64,000 nt of DNA, taken from contig NZ_JARUXE010000029.1 of NCBI RefSeq assembly GCF_030433895.1, positions 1-64,000 of the forward strand, written 5' to 3'. Position numbers and translations under genes: made by a program. Each line of letters opens with the position of its first letter. Within the stretch, counting starts at the first letter, position 1. Origin of the DNA: Arthrobacter sp. PsM3 (GTDB lineage Bacteria; Actinomycetota; Actinomycetes; Actinomycetales; Micrococcaceae). Shown here one piece after another: positions 20,737 to 27,820 of the stretch. The notes under the pieces were generated by a model. It was given only the letters and a program-made list of their open reading frames with translations, made no database searches and had not been told where the DNA came from.

Positions 20737-20770
20737 AAGGCCGCTGCTCTATCCCCTGAGCTACTGGGGC
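20731..20770 (-). other. 5' half of tRNA-Arg(UCU); probable prophage right junction (attR)
   Basis: Read on the minus strand from 20770: acceptor 5' strand GCCCCAG, TA, the D arm GCTC-AGGGGATA-GAGC, A26 and the perfect Arg(UCU) anticodon loop CTTCTAA. Beyond that the tRNA pattern is lost: the anticodon stem does not close, and no T arm or CTGGGGC acceptor strand follows. Phage genes lie on the left and chromosomal genes on the right, so this is the likely crossover site. The missing 3' half should be at the left junction, outside the window. Confidence 0.62.
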
Positions 20771-21013
20771 ACGTCGGCGTGCCAGCCCGGCTGCTGCCGG
20801 GGGACGCCTCAAAAAGTTTACATTGCCCTGCGGCTGTCCGCCGTCAGGAACACCTGGTCGCCTTGGCACCCGCATGCGCGGGCTGCAGCTTGGCCTCCCT
20901 CGGCGTCAGTCCAGGCCCGGGTTATCCACATGGCGCAGCTGGCCCCTCGCGGAGGGTCGTCCCTGGCGCGAAGCTGAAAGAGCCTGCTAGGGCACGACAT
21001 TTCGAGACAGGAC
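20771..21013. other. Intergenic stretch upstream of ssb
   Basis: No gene is visible. It should contain the promoter of the interrupted tRNA (reading left) and of ssb (reading right). A Shine-Dalgarno-like AGGAC lies just before the ssb start. Confidence 0.4.
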
Positions 21014-21592
21014 ATGAGCATGAGTGACAACATCACGGTCCGTGGCTTCGTCGCCACGGAGCCCAAGAGCTCGACGACGCCCGGCGGTGTGGCGACGGCG
21101 AACTTTCGGCTGGGGTCCAACCCACGGCGCTTCGACCGCGCCACGAACGCCTGGATTGACGGGGACACCAACTGGTTCACGGTTCAGGGGTACCGGCAAC
21201 TGGCCGGAAACATCGGCTGCAGTATCAAGAAGGGCCAGAAGGTCATCGTCGTGGGGCGGCTAAAGCTGAGGAGCTGGGAACATGAGGGCCGGATCTATCA
21301 TTCGGCTGAAATCGACGCCGAGTCTGTCGGCCACGACCTCAAGTGGGGTTCGGCCAATTACATCCGCACGGCCGGCAACGGGCCTCAGGCTGCTGCCGGT
21401 CCGAACGGCCGGGAAGCAGACTTCCCGGAGGGAAACCGGGACGGTGGCCAGGATGACGACGAGCCCCACGAGGAGCCCGACGACAACGACGGCGACGAGC
21501 CCGCAGCCCACAATGTCTTCGTCGATGACATCAGTGGCGAGGTGGAGGAGTTCGACGAGGAGACGGGCGAGCTGAAAGGGGCGGCCGCCTGA
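21014..21592 (+). CDS. ssb: Single-stranded DNA-binding protein
   Basis: A 192-residue protein. The OB-fold occupies residues 5-115: NITVRGFVATEPKSSTTPGG, ATANFRLGSNPRRFD, WFTVQGYRQLAGNI, GQKVIVVGRLKLRSWEHEGR and YHSAEIDAESVGHDL. The C-terminal 75 residues are very acidic, but the tip is ELKGAAA in place of the usual DDDIPF hook that recruits partner proteins. Micrococcaceae often have such a second SSB next to ettA. It is chromosomal, just outside the prophage junction. An ATG at 21020 is an equally possible start. Confidence 0.8.
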   Translation: MSMSDNITVRGFVATEPKSSTTPGGVATANFRLGSNPRRFDRATNAWIDGDTNWFTVQGYRQLAGNIGCSIKKGQKVIVVGRLKLRSWEHEGRIYHSAEIDAESVGHDLKWGSANYIRTAGNGPQAAAGPNGREADFPEGNRDGGQDDDEPHEEPDDNDGDEPAAHNVFVDDISGEVEEFDEETGELKGAAA

Positions 21593-21721
21593 AGGGCCGC
21601 GGATCTGCACCGCCCGGCCCCGGTGTCACGCCACGCGGGGCTGGGCCCGTGCCGCGGGCAGGTGGTCGATGAGGACGGCGTGAATGTGAGTTATCCCGGC
21701 TGAACCACTAGATTTATAGGC

Positions 21722-23404
21722 ATGGCGGAATTTATCTACACAATGACCAAGGCCCGCAAGGCTGTTGGCGAAAAACTCATCCTCGATGACGTAAGCATGT
21801 CCTTCTTCCCGGGGGCCAAGATTGGCGTCGTCGGCCCGAATGGTGCAGGTAAGTCCACCATTCTCAAGATCATGGCCGGTCTGGACACGCCCTCCAACGG
21901 CGAGGCCCGGCTCAGCCCCGGCTACAGCGTCGGCATCCTGCTGCAGGAACCGCCGCTGAACGAGGAAAAGACCGTCCTGGGCAACGTCCAGGAAGGTGTC
22001 GGCGAGATCTACGGCAAGATCCAGCGTTTCAACGAGATCTCCGAAGAGATGGCCAACCCCGACGCTGACTACGATGCCCTCCTCGAGGAAATGGGCCAGT
22101 TGCAGGAAGCGATTGATGATGCTGATGCCTGGGACCTCGATTCCCAGCTCGAGCAGGCTATGGACGCTCTCCGTTGCCCGCCGGCCGACGCCGACGTCAC
22201 CCTGCTCTCCGGTGGTGAGCGTCGCCGTGTCGCCCTCTGCAAGCTCCTGCTCCAGAAGCCGGACCTGCTGCTCCTCGACGAGCCCACCAACCACCTTGAC
22301 GCCGAGAGCGTGCTGTGGCTGGAACAGCACCTTTCCAGCTACCCCGGCGCAGTGCTCGCGGTAACCCACGACCGGTACTTCCTTGACCACGTGGCCCAGT
22401 GGATCGCCGAAGTGGACCGCGGCCACCTGTACCCGTACGAGGGCAATTACTCCACATACCTCGAGAAGAAACGCGCCCGCCTGGAAGTCCAGGGCAAGAA
22501 GGACGCCAAGCAGGCCAAGCGGCTCACCGAGGAACTGGAGTGGGTCCGTTCCAACGCCAAGGGACGCCAGACGAAGTCCAAGGCCCGTCTGGCCCGGTAC
22601 GAGGAGATGGCCGCCGAGGCAGACCGCACCCGCAAGCTGGACTTCGAAGAGATCCAGATCCCGCCGGGACCGCGCCTGGGTGGCCTCGTCCTGGAGGCGA
22701 AAAACCTGCAGAAGGGCTTCGAGGACCGCACCCTGATCGACGGGCTCTCCTTCACCCTGCCGCGCAACGGCATCGTTGGCGTCATCGGTCCCAATGGCGT
22801 CGGCAAAACCACTCTGTTCAAGACCATCGTCGGGCTCGAGCCCCTCGACGGCGGTGAACTCAAGGTCGGCGACTCCGTCAAAATCTCCTACGCGGACCAG
22901 AGCCGCGGCGGCATCGACCCGAACAAGACCCTGTGGGAGGTTGTCTCCGACGGCCTCGACTTCATCCAGGTCGGCCAGGTCGAAATGCCGTCCCGTGCCT
23001 ATGTCGCCGCCTTTGGCTTCAAGGGCCCGGACCAGCAGAAGAAGGCTGGGGTGCTCTCCGGTGGTGAGCGCAACCGCCTGAACCTGGCCCTGACGCTCAA
23101 GCAGGGCGGAAACCTGCTGCTGCTCGATGAGCCGACTAACGACCTCGACGTCGAAACCCTCAGCAGCCTGGAAAACGCCCTGCTCGAATTCCCGGGCTGC
23201 GCCGTCGTGGTTTCGCACGACCGTTGGTTCCTCGACCGGGTCGCCACCCACATCCTCGCGTACGAAGGTGACGAGGAAAACCCCTCCAAGTGGTACTGGT
23301 TCGAAGGCAACTTCGAATCCTATGAGGAGAACAAGGTCGAGCGCCTGGGCCCGGACGCAGCCAAGCCGCACCGGGTGACCCACCGCCGCCTCACCCGCGA
23401 CTAA
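21722..23404 (+). CDS. ettA: Energy-dependent translational throttle protein EttA (ABC-F)
   Basis: A 560-residue ABC-F protein with two ATPase domains on one chain and no membrane segment. The first domain has GPNGAGKST, signature LLSGGERRRVAL and LLLLDEPTNHLDAESV; the second has GPNGVGKTT, LSGGERNRLNLAL and LLLLDEPTNDLDVETL. Between them is the charged linker (LEVQGKKDAKQAKRLTEELE) that contacts tRNA at the ribosomal E site. It gates the first elongation step according to the ATP/ADP ratio. The ATG has no Shine-Dalgarno sequence, so the mRNA may be leaderless. A hairpin terminator follows. Confidence 0.95.
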   Translation: MAEFIYTMTKARKAVGEKLILDDVSMSFFPGAKIGVVGPNGAGKSTILKIMAGLDTPSNGEARLSPGYSVGILLQEPPLNEEKTVLGNVQEGVGEIYGKIQRFNEISEEMANPDADYDALLEEMGQLQEAIDDADAWDLDSQLEQAMDALRCPPADADVTLLSGGERRRVALCKLLLQKPDLLLLDEPTNHLDAESVLWLEQHLSSYPGAVLAVTHDRYFLDHVAQWIAEVDRGHLYPYEGNYSTYLEKKRARLEVQGKKDAKQAKRLTEELEWVRSNAKGRQTKSKARLARYEEMAAEADRTRKLDFEEIQIPPGPRLGGLVLEAKNLQKGFEDRTLIDGLSFTLPRNGIVGVIGPNGVGKTTLFKTIVGLEPLDGGELKVGDSVKISYADQSRGGIDPNKTLWEVVSDGLDFIQVGQVEMPSRAYVAAFGFKGPDQQKKAGVLSGGERNRLNLALTLKQGGNLLLLDEPTNDLDVETLSSLENALLEFPGCAVVVSHDRWFLDRVATHILAYEGDEENPSKWYWFEGNFESYEENKVERLGPDAAKPHRVTHRRLTRD

Positions 23405-23447
23405 GCCGCCGGCTGTGACCGCGAGGCGCTGAGCGGATTTGGAAAGG

Positions 23448-23475
23448 CCGGCTCCCTACCGGGGAGCCGGTCTTT
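23448..23475 (+). terminator. Intrinsic terminator after ettA
   Basis: CCGGCTCCC (23448-23456) pairs with GGGAGCCGG (23462-23470) around TACCG, followed by TCTTTC. It lies between the convergent ettA and thioesterase genes and may serve both. Confidence 0.75.
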
Positions 23476-23488
23476 CGCGTGCCGGGGG

Positions 23489-24469
23489 TCAGCCGCGTTT
23501 AGCCTTGCGCATCTGGCGCTGCAGGACCTTTGACTGGACGGCCCCCTTGACCTTGTTCTTGAGGTCCGTGGGAACCCGGATCATGCCCTCCTGCGCCACC
23601 GTGGCCACGTGCCGGCCGTCGCGGCTGAAGATCTTGCCGGTCGCGAGGCCGCGGGCACCCTGGGCGCTGGGGGACTCCTGGACGTAGAGCAACCACTCGT
23701 CCACCCGGACCGGCCGGTGCCACCACATGGCGTGGTCCAGGCTGGCCACGGACATGCCCGGGGTAATCCAGCTCATCCCGTGCTTGCGGAGGATGGATTC
23801 CAGCAGGGTGTAGTCGCTTGCATAGGCCAGGGCGGCGCGGTGCAGGTCCGGATCGTCCGGCATGGGCCCGAAAGTCTTCATCCAGACCGCGTTGCGCGGT
23901 TCCTTGGTGCCCTTGGCCGAGACGTACAGGGCCGGGTCGACGTGCCGGATGTCGAAGGGCCGCTCGTAGGCCCAGTGGCGTGCCACCGGGTGGTCGAACT
24001 TGCCCAGCAGGTCAGCCGTGCTGGGCAGCGACTCCGGCCCGGGGATGCCAGCCGGCATCTCGGACTGGTGTTCGATTCCCTCGTCCTCGTCCTGGAACGA
24101 CGCGATCATGGACAGGATGGGCATGCCCTCCTGGTATGCGTGGACTCGCCGTGCCGAGAACGAGCGGCCGTCCCGGAGCCGCTGGACGCCGAAGGTGATC
24201 GGCTTGTTGGCGTCCCCCGGGCGCAGGAAATATCCGTGCATCGAGTGCACGCCGCGCCCCTCGGGAACCGTCCGGCTCCCGGCGACCAGCGACTGCGCCA
24301 GGACCTGGCCGCCGAATACCCGGTGCCGGGGCTGCTGCTGGGAGGGGCCCATGAAGATGTCTTCGTCTGTCCGGGCGCCTTCCAGCTCGCCGAGGTTCAG
24401 CAATTGGAGGAGCGAGGAGGTGGGGTCCTGTGTCGGCGGCCCCTGCAATCCGGCTTCGGCTTCAGTCAT
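23489..24469 (-). CDS. tesB: Acyl-CoA thioesterase II
   Basis: A 326-residue protein with two hot-dog domains. Recognisable family features are FGGQVLAQSLVAGSRTVPEG, HSMHGYFLRPGDANKPITFG, GRSFSARRVHAYQ, and in the second half SLDHAMWWHRPVRVDEWLLY followed by GARGLATGKIFSRDGRHVAT. TesB-type enzymes hydrolyse medium and long acyl-CoAs to free acid and CoA. The gene is convergent with ettA and divergent from the next gene. Confidence 0.9.
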   Translation of the reverse strand: MTEAEAGLQGPPTQDPTSSLLQLLNLGELEGARTDEDIFMGPSQQQPRHRVFGGQVLAQSLVAGSRTVPEGRGVHSMHGYFLRPGDANKPITFGVQRLRDGRSFSARRVHAYQEGMPILSMIASFQDEDEGIEHQSEMPAGIPGPESLPSTADLLGKFDHPVARHWAYERPFDIRHVDPALYVSAKGTKEPRNAVWMKTFGPMPDDPDLHRAALAYASDYTLLESILRKHGMSWITPGMSVASLDHAMWWHRPVRVDEWLLYVQESPSAQGARGLATGKIFSRDGRHVATVAQEGMIRVPTDLKNKVKGAVQSKVLQRQMRKAKRG

Positions 24470-24532
24470 GGTTCGACTCTAGACGTCCCTTCGGCGCGGT
24501 CCCAAAGAGGCACAGCCGGTAGAGTCGATATT

Positions 24533-25192
24533 GTGTCTGACGTCCTAACCCAGCCCCTGCAGTTCACCGATCCGCGCGACCTTGCCGATCTGCGCACCTT
24601 CGCGACCCGCGCCCGGTCGATCGACGACGGCGCCATCCGCCTCCAGGCGTCCGGCCCGGTGCTCGCCGCCTACGTGTGCGTGCTGCGGCCGCGCTTGCTG
24701 GGGGAGTCGACCCCGACGATCCTCGGGCTCCGGACCATGGCACTGGCGCAACCGGCGGACACCGATGTCACCGTTCCGATCTCGGCAGTGCTGGACCGGC
24801 TGGCGCGAGCAGGGGAGAACGACGTCGAGCTGCCGCTGCCGCCGGTGACCGTCACCGAATCGTGGGCAGGCGTCGGCGCGCCCCGCACCGGTTGGGCAGC
24901 CGTTGGCACGCTCCGCGACTCCGCGCTGCGCCAGTCCGCCGAAGCCGGCATCAGCGAGGTCGCCGCCATCATCCCGGACAAGCCCGGAGCTTTGATCGTC
25001 AACAACGCCCGGGCCGCGGTCTGGGGCAGGGAACTGCCGGGCGCCTCCGGTCTCCCGCTGGGCGCCGCATTTGCGGCCCTCACCCTTGGCTTCCTGGCGG
25101 ACGGCGAACAACAGCTTTTCCGGGCCGGCCGCTGGTTCCGGCTCAGCGGGGCCCGCGGGCACGTGCTGGCCCGCACCGGTTCAGGCCTCTAG
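24533..25192 (+). CDS. Conserved actinobacterial protein of unknown function
   Basis: A 219-residue protein starting at a GTG (24533) with a promoter-like GATATT directly in front and no Shine-Dalgarno sequence. It has an N-terminal region PRDLADLRTFATRARSIDDG, the segment GPVLAAYVCVLRPRLLGEST and a C-terminal AAFAALTLGFLADGEQQLFR. It has no signal peptide or clear membrane segment. I do not recognise the family. It is divergent from tesB. Confidence 0.7.
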   Translation: MSDVLTQPLQFTDPRDLADLRTFATRARSIDDGAIRLQASGPVLAAYVCVLRPRLLGESTPTILGLRTMALAQPADTDVTVPISAVLDRLARAGENDVELPLPPVTVTESWAGVGAPRTGWAAVGTLRDSALRQSAEAGISEVAAIIPDKPGALIVNNARAAVWGRELPGASGLPLGAAFAALTLGFLADGEQQLFRAGRWFRLSGARGHVLARTGSGL

Positions 25193-25280
25193 GGCGTCGT
25201 GCCGGCCCGCACCGGCTCGGGCTCCAGGACCGTTTCGTTCTGGCCCGTGCCGGCCTTGACGGGCCTGACATACTAAGCGC

Positions 25281-25982
25281 ATGAGCGGCTTGTCGGTGCT
25301 GGATCCCCCGGTTGAGCGACACCCTGGCTTCAACGATGCGCTGCATCCGGACCGCATCTGGATCCGCGCGCTCCGCCTCGTGGTCGGCGTTTTCGTACTC
25401 GCCGCCCTCGTCCGGAAGACGTACGATGCGACGCTCCCCGGCAATGACGTGGACGTCGCCCAGCTCTACTCGGAATTCACGGTCCAGTCGAACCTCGTCC
25501 TCGGGCTGGTGCTCGTCGCATCCGCAGCGCTGCCGCGGACGCGGCTGCCGGAGTGGTGGGACCGCCTGTTCGGGGCGCTTGCTTTGTACCTGGTGATGAC
25601 GGGCCTCATTTACGTCATACTCGTGGCGCCTCCCGGGGAGCCGTGGTGGAGCCTGGACATGTACTGGCCCCAGCTCGTACACCACCGCGTGGCCCCGCTG
25701 TTCGCCGCGCTTGACTGGCTGCTCGTCACGCGGACCGTGCGCGGCACCTGGCGGCGGCCGATCGTGTGGCTCGCTTACCCCGCGGCTTTCCTCGTCTTCT
25801 CGTGGGTGCGCGGAGCCATCGACGGCTGGTACGTCTACGACTTCCTCGATCCGACGCTCGGCGGTTGGCCGGCCGCGCTGACGACGACGGCGCAGGTGCT
25901 CGTCGCGTTCCTCATCGTCGCGGTCCTCCTGCATGTGGCCGGGAATGCGCGCTCCGCGCTCGCAGTGCGGCACGGGCGCTGA
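25281..25982 (+). CDS. Pr6Pr-like integral membrane protein
   Basis: A 233-residue protein with about six membrane segments, the first near residues 30-48 (ALRLVVGVFVLAALV) and the last near 205-225. The conserved pattern FTVQSNLVLGLVLVASAALP (residues 66-85), the central LYLVMTGLIYVILVAPPGEP, HHRVAPLFAALDWLL and the WVRGAIDGWYVYDFLDP motif near the end match the Pr6Pr family. Its function is not established. It stands alone between the unknown protein and the convergent globin gene. Confidence 0.7.
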   Translation: MSGLSVLDPPVERHPGFNDALHPDRIWIRALRLVVGVFVLAALVRKTYDATLPGNDVDVAQLYSEFTVQSNLVLGLVLVASAALPRTRLPEWWDRLFGALALYLVMTGLIYVILVAPPGEPWWSLDMYWPQLVHHRVAPLFAALDWLLVTRTVRGTWRRPIVWLAYPAAFLVFSWVRGAIDGWYVYDFLDPTLGGWPAALTTTAQVLVAFLIVAVLLHVAGNARSALAVRHGR

Positions 25983-26020
25983 TCCCGGCCCCACGCCTCA
26001 AGGACGGCGGAGGACAGCCC

Positions 26021-26479
26021 TCAGGCTCCGGACGGGCTGTTCACCATGGAGAGGGCCGCCCGCTCCATGTAGTCCCACAGCGTTCCCTCGTGCAGCGGCG
26101 GGAGCTCCAGCGAATCCACCGCGCTGCGCATGTGATGCAGCCAGCGGTCCTTGGCCTCCGGCGTTACCCGGAAGGGCTGGTGCCGCATCCGCAGGCGGGG
26201 GTGCCCGCGCTCCTCGCCGTACGTCGTCGGGCCGCCCCAATACTGCTCGAGGAACATCAGGAACCGCCGTTTGGCGGGGCCCAGATCCTCTTCGGGATAC
26301 ATCGGCCGCAACAGCGGATCAGCCGCCACGCCGTCGTAGAACACGTCGATGAGCTTCACGAACGTCTGGTGGCCGCCCACTGCGTCGTAGAAGTTGTCCG
26401 TGTAGCCGGGCTTGCTGAACGGATCGTTCTGCAGCAGCTGCTGGGGCTGGCGGGGTTCGCCGGCGCTGGGGATTGTCAT
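26021..26479 (-). CDS. glbO: Truncated haemoglobin, group II (trHbO)
   Basis: A 152-residue protein from the ATG at 26479, which has GGAGA eight bases upstream. The 2-on-2 globin pattern is clear: FYDAVGGHQTFVKLIDVFYD, DPLLRPMYPEEDLGPAKRRF, LMFLEQYWGGPTTYGEERGH, the proximal His in LRMRHQPFRVTPEAKDRWL, and ALSMVNSP. Group II globins bind oxygen tightly and are proposed to support respiration or remove reactive species. It starts five bases after the MscS gene, so the two form an operon. Confidence 0.9.
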   Translation of the reverse strand: MTIPSAGEPRQPQQLLQNDPFSKPGYTDNFYDAVGGHQTFVKLIDVFYDGVAADPLLRPMYPEEDLGPAKRRFLMFLEQYWGGPTTYGEERGHPRLRMRHQPFRVTPEAKDRWLHHMRSAVDSLELPPLHEGTLWDYMERAALSMVNSPSGA

Positions 26480-26483
26480 GGCT

Positions 26484-27143
26484 CTATTCTCCGGCCTTCT
26501 GCTGCGGGGTGCTGTCGGCCTCGCCCGGTGCCGATGCATCGGGCGGAACGTACGTGCCCTGGGAGCGGTTGCCCACCCGCAGGATCTCGCCGTTGCGCAG
26601 GTACCAGATGGTGCCGTCCTCCGCCCGGACCCGGGTGATCCGCAGGTTCATCGCCTCCACCGTGCCCACGACCTCGGAGGTCTCGATGACGTCGCCGATG
26701 CCGTACTGGTCCTCCATGGTGATGAAGATGCCGGCCAGGAAGTCGCGGATCAGCTGCTGGGCGCCGAAGCCGATGGCGATACCGAGGATTCCGACGCTGG
26801 TCAGGATCGGCGCCACGTCCACGTTCAGGTTCTTGAGCACATACACGCTGGTGAGGACGGCCACCAGGACGCCCACCACGCTGTTGAGCAGTGCGCCGAC
26901 GGTGTTGGCCCGCTGCTCCCGGCGCTCATGGTCCAAGGCACGGAAAGCGGGGGCCACCCAGCGGAAGTGCGGCTTCTTGAAGAACGTGCTGCCCGCGGCG
27001 ACGCGCTTGGTGATTCCGACGATCACGAACGACGCCACCAGCCAGACGGCAACGCCGACCCCCAGGCTGATGAGGACACCGGGCACATTGATGGCCGAAA
27101 TGTCCGGAGGGGTGATGGGATCTGTCGTGGTCATGCTGAACAT
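26484..27143 (-). CDS. mscS: Small-conductance mechanosensitive channel, MscS family
   Basis: A 219-residue protein. It has an N-terminal membrane helix (VLISLGVGVAVWLVASFVIV), a second one (VVGVLVAVLTSVYVLKNLNV), the pore-lining helix ILTSVGILGIAIGFGAQQLI, then the beta domain FITMEDQYGIGDVIETSEVV with VGTVEAMNLRITRVRAEDGT and IWYLRNGEILRVGNRSQG. It lacks the large C-terminal alpha/beta vestibule of E. coli MscS. It releases solutes on osmotic downshift. AAGGAG lies 11 bases before the ATG; a second ATG is at 27134. Confidence 0.88.
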   Translation of the reverse strand: MFSMTTTDPITPPDISAINVPGVLISLGVGVAVWLVASFVIVGITKRVAAGSTFFKKPHFRWVAPAFRALDHERREQRANTVGALLNSVVGVLVAVLTSVYVLKNLNVDVAPILTSVGILGIAIGFGAQQLIRDFLAGIFITMEDQYGIGDVIETSEVVGTVEAMNLRITRVRAEDGTIWYLRNGEILRVGNRSQGTYVPPDASAPGEADSTPQQKAGE

Positions 27144-27334
27144 CGGCGGGGGTACTCCTTGTAGCTGCGGTCCTGCTGCCGGCCGTTAGCGCCGGCCTGG
27201 GCGTGCTGCGCGGCGGCCGGCTTTCGGCGGGCGCATAACGCTCTGGTCTCCTTCAACATTAGCGCCGTGGCCCGCCCCCATGCGCATCCTGGCTGTCACC
27301 CTGCCGGGTAACCGCCTCCGGCCGGCCGGACCGT

Positions 27335-27820
27335 TCAGCCCGCCTGGCCCCCGACCAGGACGCTCGGCTCGTGCAGCACCGGGAAGTTGACGCTCCGGGC
27401 GATGAAACAGAGCCTGTTCGCGCCGGCGTGCAGTTCCGCCATAAGTTCCTCCGCCACCGGGGCCGCCACGGTCACCCGGGGCTTGAGCGTGGCCGATTCA
27501 AACTGTCCGCTGCCGTCGCGGTTGGTCCGCATCAGGGCCTCGGCCCGGTCCTCGTATGCCGTCACCACCACGCCGTGCTTCACTGCGACGTGCAGGAAGG
27601 ACAGCATGTGGCACTGGGACAGGGCCGCCAGCAGCAGCTGTTCCGGGTTGTAGCGGCTGCGGTCGCCGTGGAAGGCCGGGTCGGCGGAGCCCCGCAGGAC
27701 GGGCAGCCCGGGGATCTCAATGTCGTGGTCCCGTGAATAGCCACGGTACGACTCCGTCCCCTCACCGAGGTTCCCCGTCCAGCGGACTGTCAGCGCATAG
27801 CGGTGTTCGTCGAGGCTCAT
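27335..27820 (-). CDS. OsmC family protein
   Basis: A 161-residue protein. The conserved core is GSADPAFHGDRSRYNPEQLL, LAALSQCHMLSFLHVA with the first redox Cys, and NRLCFIARSVNFPVLHEPSV with the second Cys near the C-terminus. These proteins reduce organic hydroperoxides in the cytoplasm. It overlaps the aminopeptidase stop by four bases (ATGA) and is translated after it. Confidence 0.88.
   Translation of the reverse strand: MSLDEHRYALTVRWTGNLGEGTESYRGYSRDHDIEIPGLPVLRGSADPAFHGDRSRYNPEQLLLAALSQCHMLSFLHVAVKHGVVVTAYEDRAEALMRTNRDGSGQFESATLKPRVTVAAPVAEELMAELHAGANRLCFIARSVNFPVLHEPSVLVGGQAG

Noticed and set aside
1..20770. CRISPR array or anti-CRISPR locus in the prophage
   Set aside because: No regularly spaced repeats were found, and none of the small proteins matches an anti-CRISPR family I know.
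21626..23383. 585-codon minus-strand frame opposite ettA
   Set aside because: It mirrors ettA codons, and ettA has complete ABC-F motifs.
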